Positions 22,123 to 22,319 of a stretch of 22,319 bases of DNA are shown here, piece by piece. Position 1 is the first letter of the stretch; each line of letters starts with the position of its first letter. Both the position numbers and the translations under genes were made by a program. The stretch lies in contig ML986673.1 in the NCBI GenBank assembly GCA_010094045.1, positions 172,746 to 195,064 of the forward strand, given 5' to 3'. The notes below the pieces were generated by a model. It worked only from the letters and a program-made list of their open reading frames with translations. It had not been told where the DNA came from and did no database searches. The stretch comes from Lojkania enalia (taxonomy: Eukaryota > Ascomycota > Dothideomycetes > Pleosporales).

Positions 22123-22127
22123 ATTAT
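22123..22127. repeat. Right target site duplication of copia (ATTAT)
   Basis: ATTAT directly after the right LTR, the perfect partner of 16761-16765. It shows that the copia element integrated as one unit and has not been rearranged at its ends. Confidence 0.9.
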
Positions 22128-22319
22128 TATACTAGAGGGAGTACAGCTGCCGCGAACTACCTCTATCTAAGCTAACCTTCCTTACCCTAAACCTTCTTAT
22201 ACCTATAAGAAGAAGAATTGTATAGACTATAACTAATAGGTTTAAGACTATAAAAAATACTTTATCTAGTTACTAGTAAACTTTTAGATAGAAAGATAGA
22301 AAGTTACTTTTACCTCTAG
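22123..22319 (+). pseudogene. G4 Gag-like frame, right part, runs off the window
   Basis: Continuation of the frame that starts at 16413, read with ATA at 22129. It gives I-L-E-G-V-Q-L-P, then a Pro-rich stretch and a block Y-T-Y-K-K-K-N followed by D-Y-K-K-Y-F. In fungal gypsy Gag proteins a phrase of the type 'Y-x-G-K ... C-E-x-x-F' introduces the capsid-like domain, so this is probably its start. Several TAA/TAG stops are present. The rest of the protein is outside the window. Confidence 0.5.

Larger units (their letters stand above)
1..22319. other. RIP-mutated, transposon-only AT-rich block
   Basis: The whole window has the mark of repeat-induced point mutation, the premeiotic defence of filamentous ascomycetes that changes C to T in duplicated DNA, mainly at CpA. 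Seen directly: CpA and TpG are rare and TpA dominates (8161-8220 has 15 TpA, 0 CpA, 1 TpG). Stops inside the recognisable frames are almost all TAA/TAG at positions where related proteins have Gln or Trp. The two copia LTRs differ at 10 of 126 positions, all transitions. No stretch looks like an expressed host gene. The species cannot be named from this. Confidence 0.93.
16144..22319 (+). mobile_element. G4: 5' part of another LTR element, split by copia
   Basis: New sequence begins where copy B breaks off, with TATTAAT (possibly TGTTAAT, an LTR start). A Gag-like frame opens at 16413, is interrupted by the copia element at 16766-22122, and continues to the window end. Orientation is plus. 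Identification as gypsy-like rests on the Gag resemblance only; RT and integrase would lie beyond the window. Confidence 0.5.

Noticed and set aside
1..22319. A nuclear code in which TAA/TAG mean Gln (ciliate-like), since long frames open if TAR is read as Gln
   Set aside because: TAG also stands at Trp positions, zinc-binding Cys and His read as Tyr, and catalytic Asp reads as Asn. CpA/TpG depletion explains all of these as RIP, whereas a changed code would not alter active sites.
1..22319. Mitochondrial or plastid DNA, because of the very high AT content
   Set aside because: Every recognisable segment is an LTR retrotransposon part, with nuclear-type features such as chromodomains and LTRs; no organellar gene is visible.
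1..22319. A previously undescribed defence, biosynthetic or signalling system
   Set aside because: Apart from short unassigned stretches, all parts are accounted for by decayed LTR retrotransposons; the antisense coiled-coil frame is the only candidate extra gene and is weak.

Overview
The window is a nest of decayed LTR retrotransposons. I see no intact gene and no host gene. It looks like a heterochromatic, AT-rich block from a filamentous ascomycete in which repeat-induced point mutation (RIP) has been active. CpA and TpG are nearly absent and TpA is in great excess: in 8161-8220 there are 15 TpA, no CpA and one TpG. Nearly every in-frame stop is TAA or TAG at a site where related polyproteins have Gln (CAA/CAG) or Trp (TGG). 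Histidines read as Tyr, Cys of zinc knuckles as Tyr, and catalytic Asp as Asn, all as expected from C-to-T changes at CpA on either strand. Reading frames stay open over kilobases once these stops are read through, so decay was mostly by substitution.

Layout. (1) 1 to about 5560, plus strand: Ty3/gypsy chromovirus 'G1', 5' end outside the window, with a single gag-pol frame (zinc knuckle, protease, RT, RNase H, integrase, chromodomain), a 3' region holding a possible antisense coiled-coil ORF, a polypurine tract and a putative 3' LTR. (2) About 5569-11284, plus: 'copy A' of a second chromovirus family, with gag and pol in -1 relation and a C-terminal chromodomain. (3) 10982-16143, plus: 'copy B' of the same family, collinear with A and joined to it through one shared LTR (10982-11284). 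B carries a 16-base deletion and stops at the start of its chromodomain. (4) 16144-22319, plus: 5' part of another element, 'G4', probably gypsy-like, that interrupts B and has a Gag-like frame from 16413. (5) 16766-22122, minus: a complete Ty1/copia element inside the G4 gag, with 126-base LTRs, a perfect 5-base target duplication (ATTAT), a primer site fitting an initiator-tRNA-Met half molecule, and a single gag-pol frame of about 1,650 codons.

Inferred order of events: the G1 and A/B elements first (relative order unclear), then G4 into B, then copia into G4, with RIP acting on all of them. The missing 3' parts of G4 and then of B should lie to the right of the window. Family labels come from motifs read by eye; no alignment or database search was run.
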